A stretch of DNA of 64,000 nucleotides from DASQHW01 sp963837155. GTDB taxonomy: Bacteria; Actinomycetota; Acidimicrobiia; IMCC26256; PALSA-610. Both the position numbers and the translations under genes were made by a program. The notes beneath the pieces are model-generated. The model did not search any database. It had not been told where the DNA came from and worked only from the letters and a program-made list of their open reading frames with translations. Where the stretch lies: positions 682,001 to 746,000 of the forward strand of contig CAWIMB010000002.1 in NCBI GenBank assembly GCA_963837155.1, in the 5' to 3' direction. Below, in pieces: positions 63,476-64,000 of the stretch (position 1 is its first letter; each line of letters opens with the position of its first letter).

Positions 63476-64000
63476 TCACGCCAACGCGTTCGTGGCGCCG
63501 TCGTTCTTGATTGCTACGTCGCGGCCTTCCCATGGCTCAACCGTCATGGCGAGCAGCGTGTCGGTGTCGCGAACGTTGGCGATGGCGCGCCGGCCGTCGG
63601 AGAGCAGGGCGGTCAGGATGCCGATCGACGGCGTGCCGTCACGTTCGAACGCGACCGATGTCGCCTCGACAGTTGCGGTTTCTTCGACGAGGCCGGCCGG
63701 CTCCCGGCGGGGGAGTGCGTCGACCCGAGCCTGTTCGTGGCCGACCACGAACGGATCGCGCGGTGGCCGAGCCGACCACACCGCGGCCGCGTGCTTGGTG
63801 ATGTACCAGCCCAACGCGGTCGTGAGGCCGTACTCGTCGGGAGCGGCGCGCAGTGTCTCGACCATGCGCGCGATGCCGTGCGTCGGGTAGTTGTTGACGG
63901 GCCCGCCGGCGAATCCGAGACCCCCGGTGACCGTGAGCGGACGGACATCGTCGTCGGCGACACCGAGCGCGGCTCGGGCGACCTGCACCGCCGAAGGAAA
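63476..64000 (-). CDS. Thiolase-like acetyl-CoA acetyltransferase, C-terminal part only
   Basis: Only the last ~174 residues are in the window; the frame is open to the right edge and continues outside. TGGLGFAGGPVNNYPTHGI is the thiolase-like glycine-rich segment (GGxxxxGGPxNNY), followed by LGWYITKHAAAVWSARPPRD and a C-terminal OB-fold-type extension (GTPSIGILTALLSDGRR) typical of the acetyl-CoA acetyltransferase-like group of actinobacteria. The active-site Cys is not covered. The enzyme probably works in acyl-CoA degradation. Confidence 0.75.
   Translation of the reverse strand, partial: FPSAVQVARAALGVADDDVRPLTVTGGLGFAGGPVNNYPTHGIARMVETLRAAPDEYGLTTALGWYITKHAAAVWSARPPRDPFVVGHEQARVDALPRREPAGLVEETATVEATSVAFERDGTPSIGILTALLSDGRRAIANVRDTDTLLAMTVEPWEGRDVAIKNDGATNALA

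Noticed and set aside
1..64000. CRISPR arrays, prophage modules, rRNA genes or an origin of replication
   Set aside because: I saw no regularly spaced repeats, phage structural genes, rRNA sequence or DnaA-box clusters.

Overview
The window is high-GC DNA from an actinobacterium. Lineage markers are WhiB, a PdtaS-type kinase, the fused Kgd 2-oxoglutarate dehydrogenase, the proteasome activator Bpa, class II DAHP synthase, a class E sortase and the gene order argS-lysA-hom-thrC-...-rho-rpmE-prfA-prmC. A deep lineage such as Acidimicrobiia is plausible, but I cannot place it from sequence reading alone. No phage, CRISPR array or plasmid backbone is visible. The mobile DNA is two insertion sequences (IS30-like, 2697-3903; ISNCY-like, 22955-24532).

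Layout. 1-4.3 kb: ArsA-like ATPase (cut by the left edge), pdtaS, IS30 element, whiB1. 4.4-13 kb: glycerophosphodiesterase, lipid kinase, uracil-DNA glycosylase, TauE/SafE exporter, dapA, small membrane and lipoproteins, a DHA2 efflux pump with its TetR regulator, and an ECF sigma factor with a membrane partner carrying an FtsX-like ectodomain. 13-23 kb: kgd, class II DAHP synthase with a coupled methyltransferase, bpa, a DEAD-box helicase, a YihY protein and an amidohydrolase. 23-36.6 kb is a mixed accessory stretch: decayed IS, TetR/membrane-protein pair, catalase-like protein, phosphotransferase, heterodimeric ABC exporter, enoyl-CoA hydratase, secreted hydrolase, a cupin fragment, methyltransferase, GNAT, DinB-like protein and tRNA-Arg(CCG). 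36.6-42 kb: a large secreted subtilase with Pro/Thr repeats and a GGDEF cyclase. 42-64 kb: argS-lysA-hom-thrC, then sortase, SDR and sugar dehydrogenase genes, a phosphoglycerate-mutase-family protein in the place of thrB, rho, rpmE, DUF1385, a 6-kb accessory insert, prfA, prmC, DUF983 and a thiolase-like gene cut by the right edge.

How the genes work together. lysA and dapA serve diaminopimelate/lysine synthesis; hom, thrC and the putative alternative homoserine kinase serve threonine; aroG opens the shikimate pathway; kgd serves the TCA cycle. Many neighbours overlap by 4 bp (ATGA/GTGA/TTGA), so translational coupling is common. Three regulator genes (11150, 25051, 57086) have an inverted repeat in the adjoining promoter gap that could be their operator.

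Main caution. At least eighteen single-base frameshifts break otherwise well-conserved genes, including essential ones (argS, lysA, hom, rho, kgd, aroG). The simplest reading is residual indel error in the assembly. I therefore annotate each such gene as one locus and give the approximate shift position.
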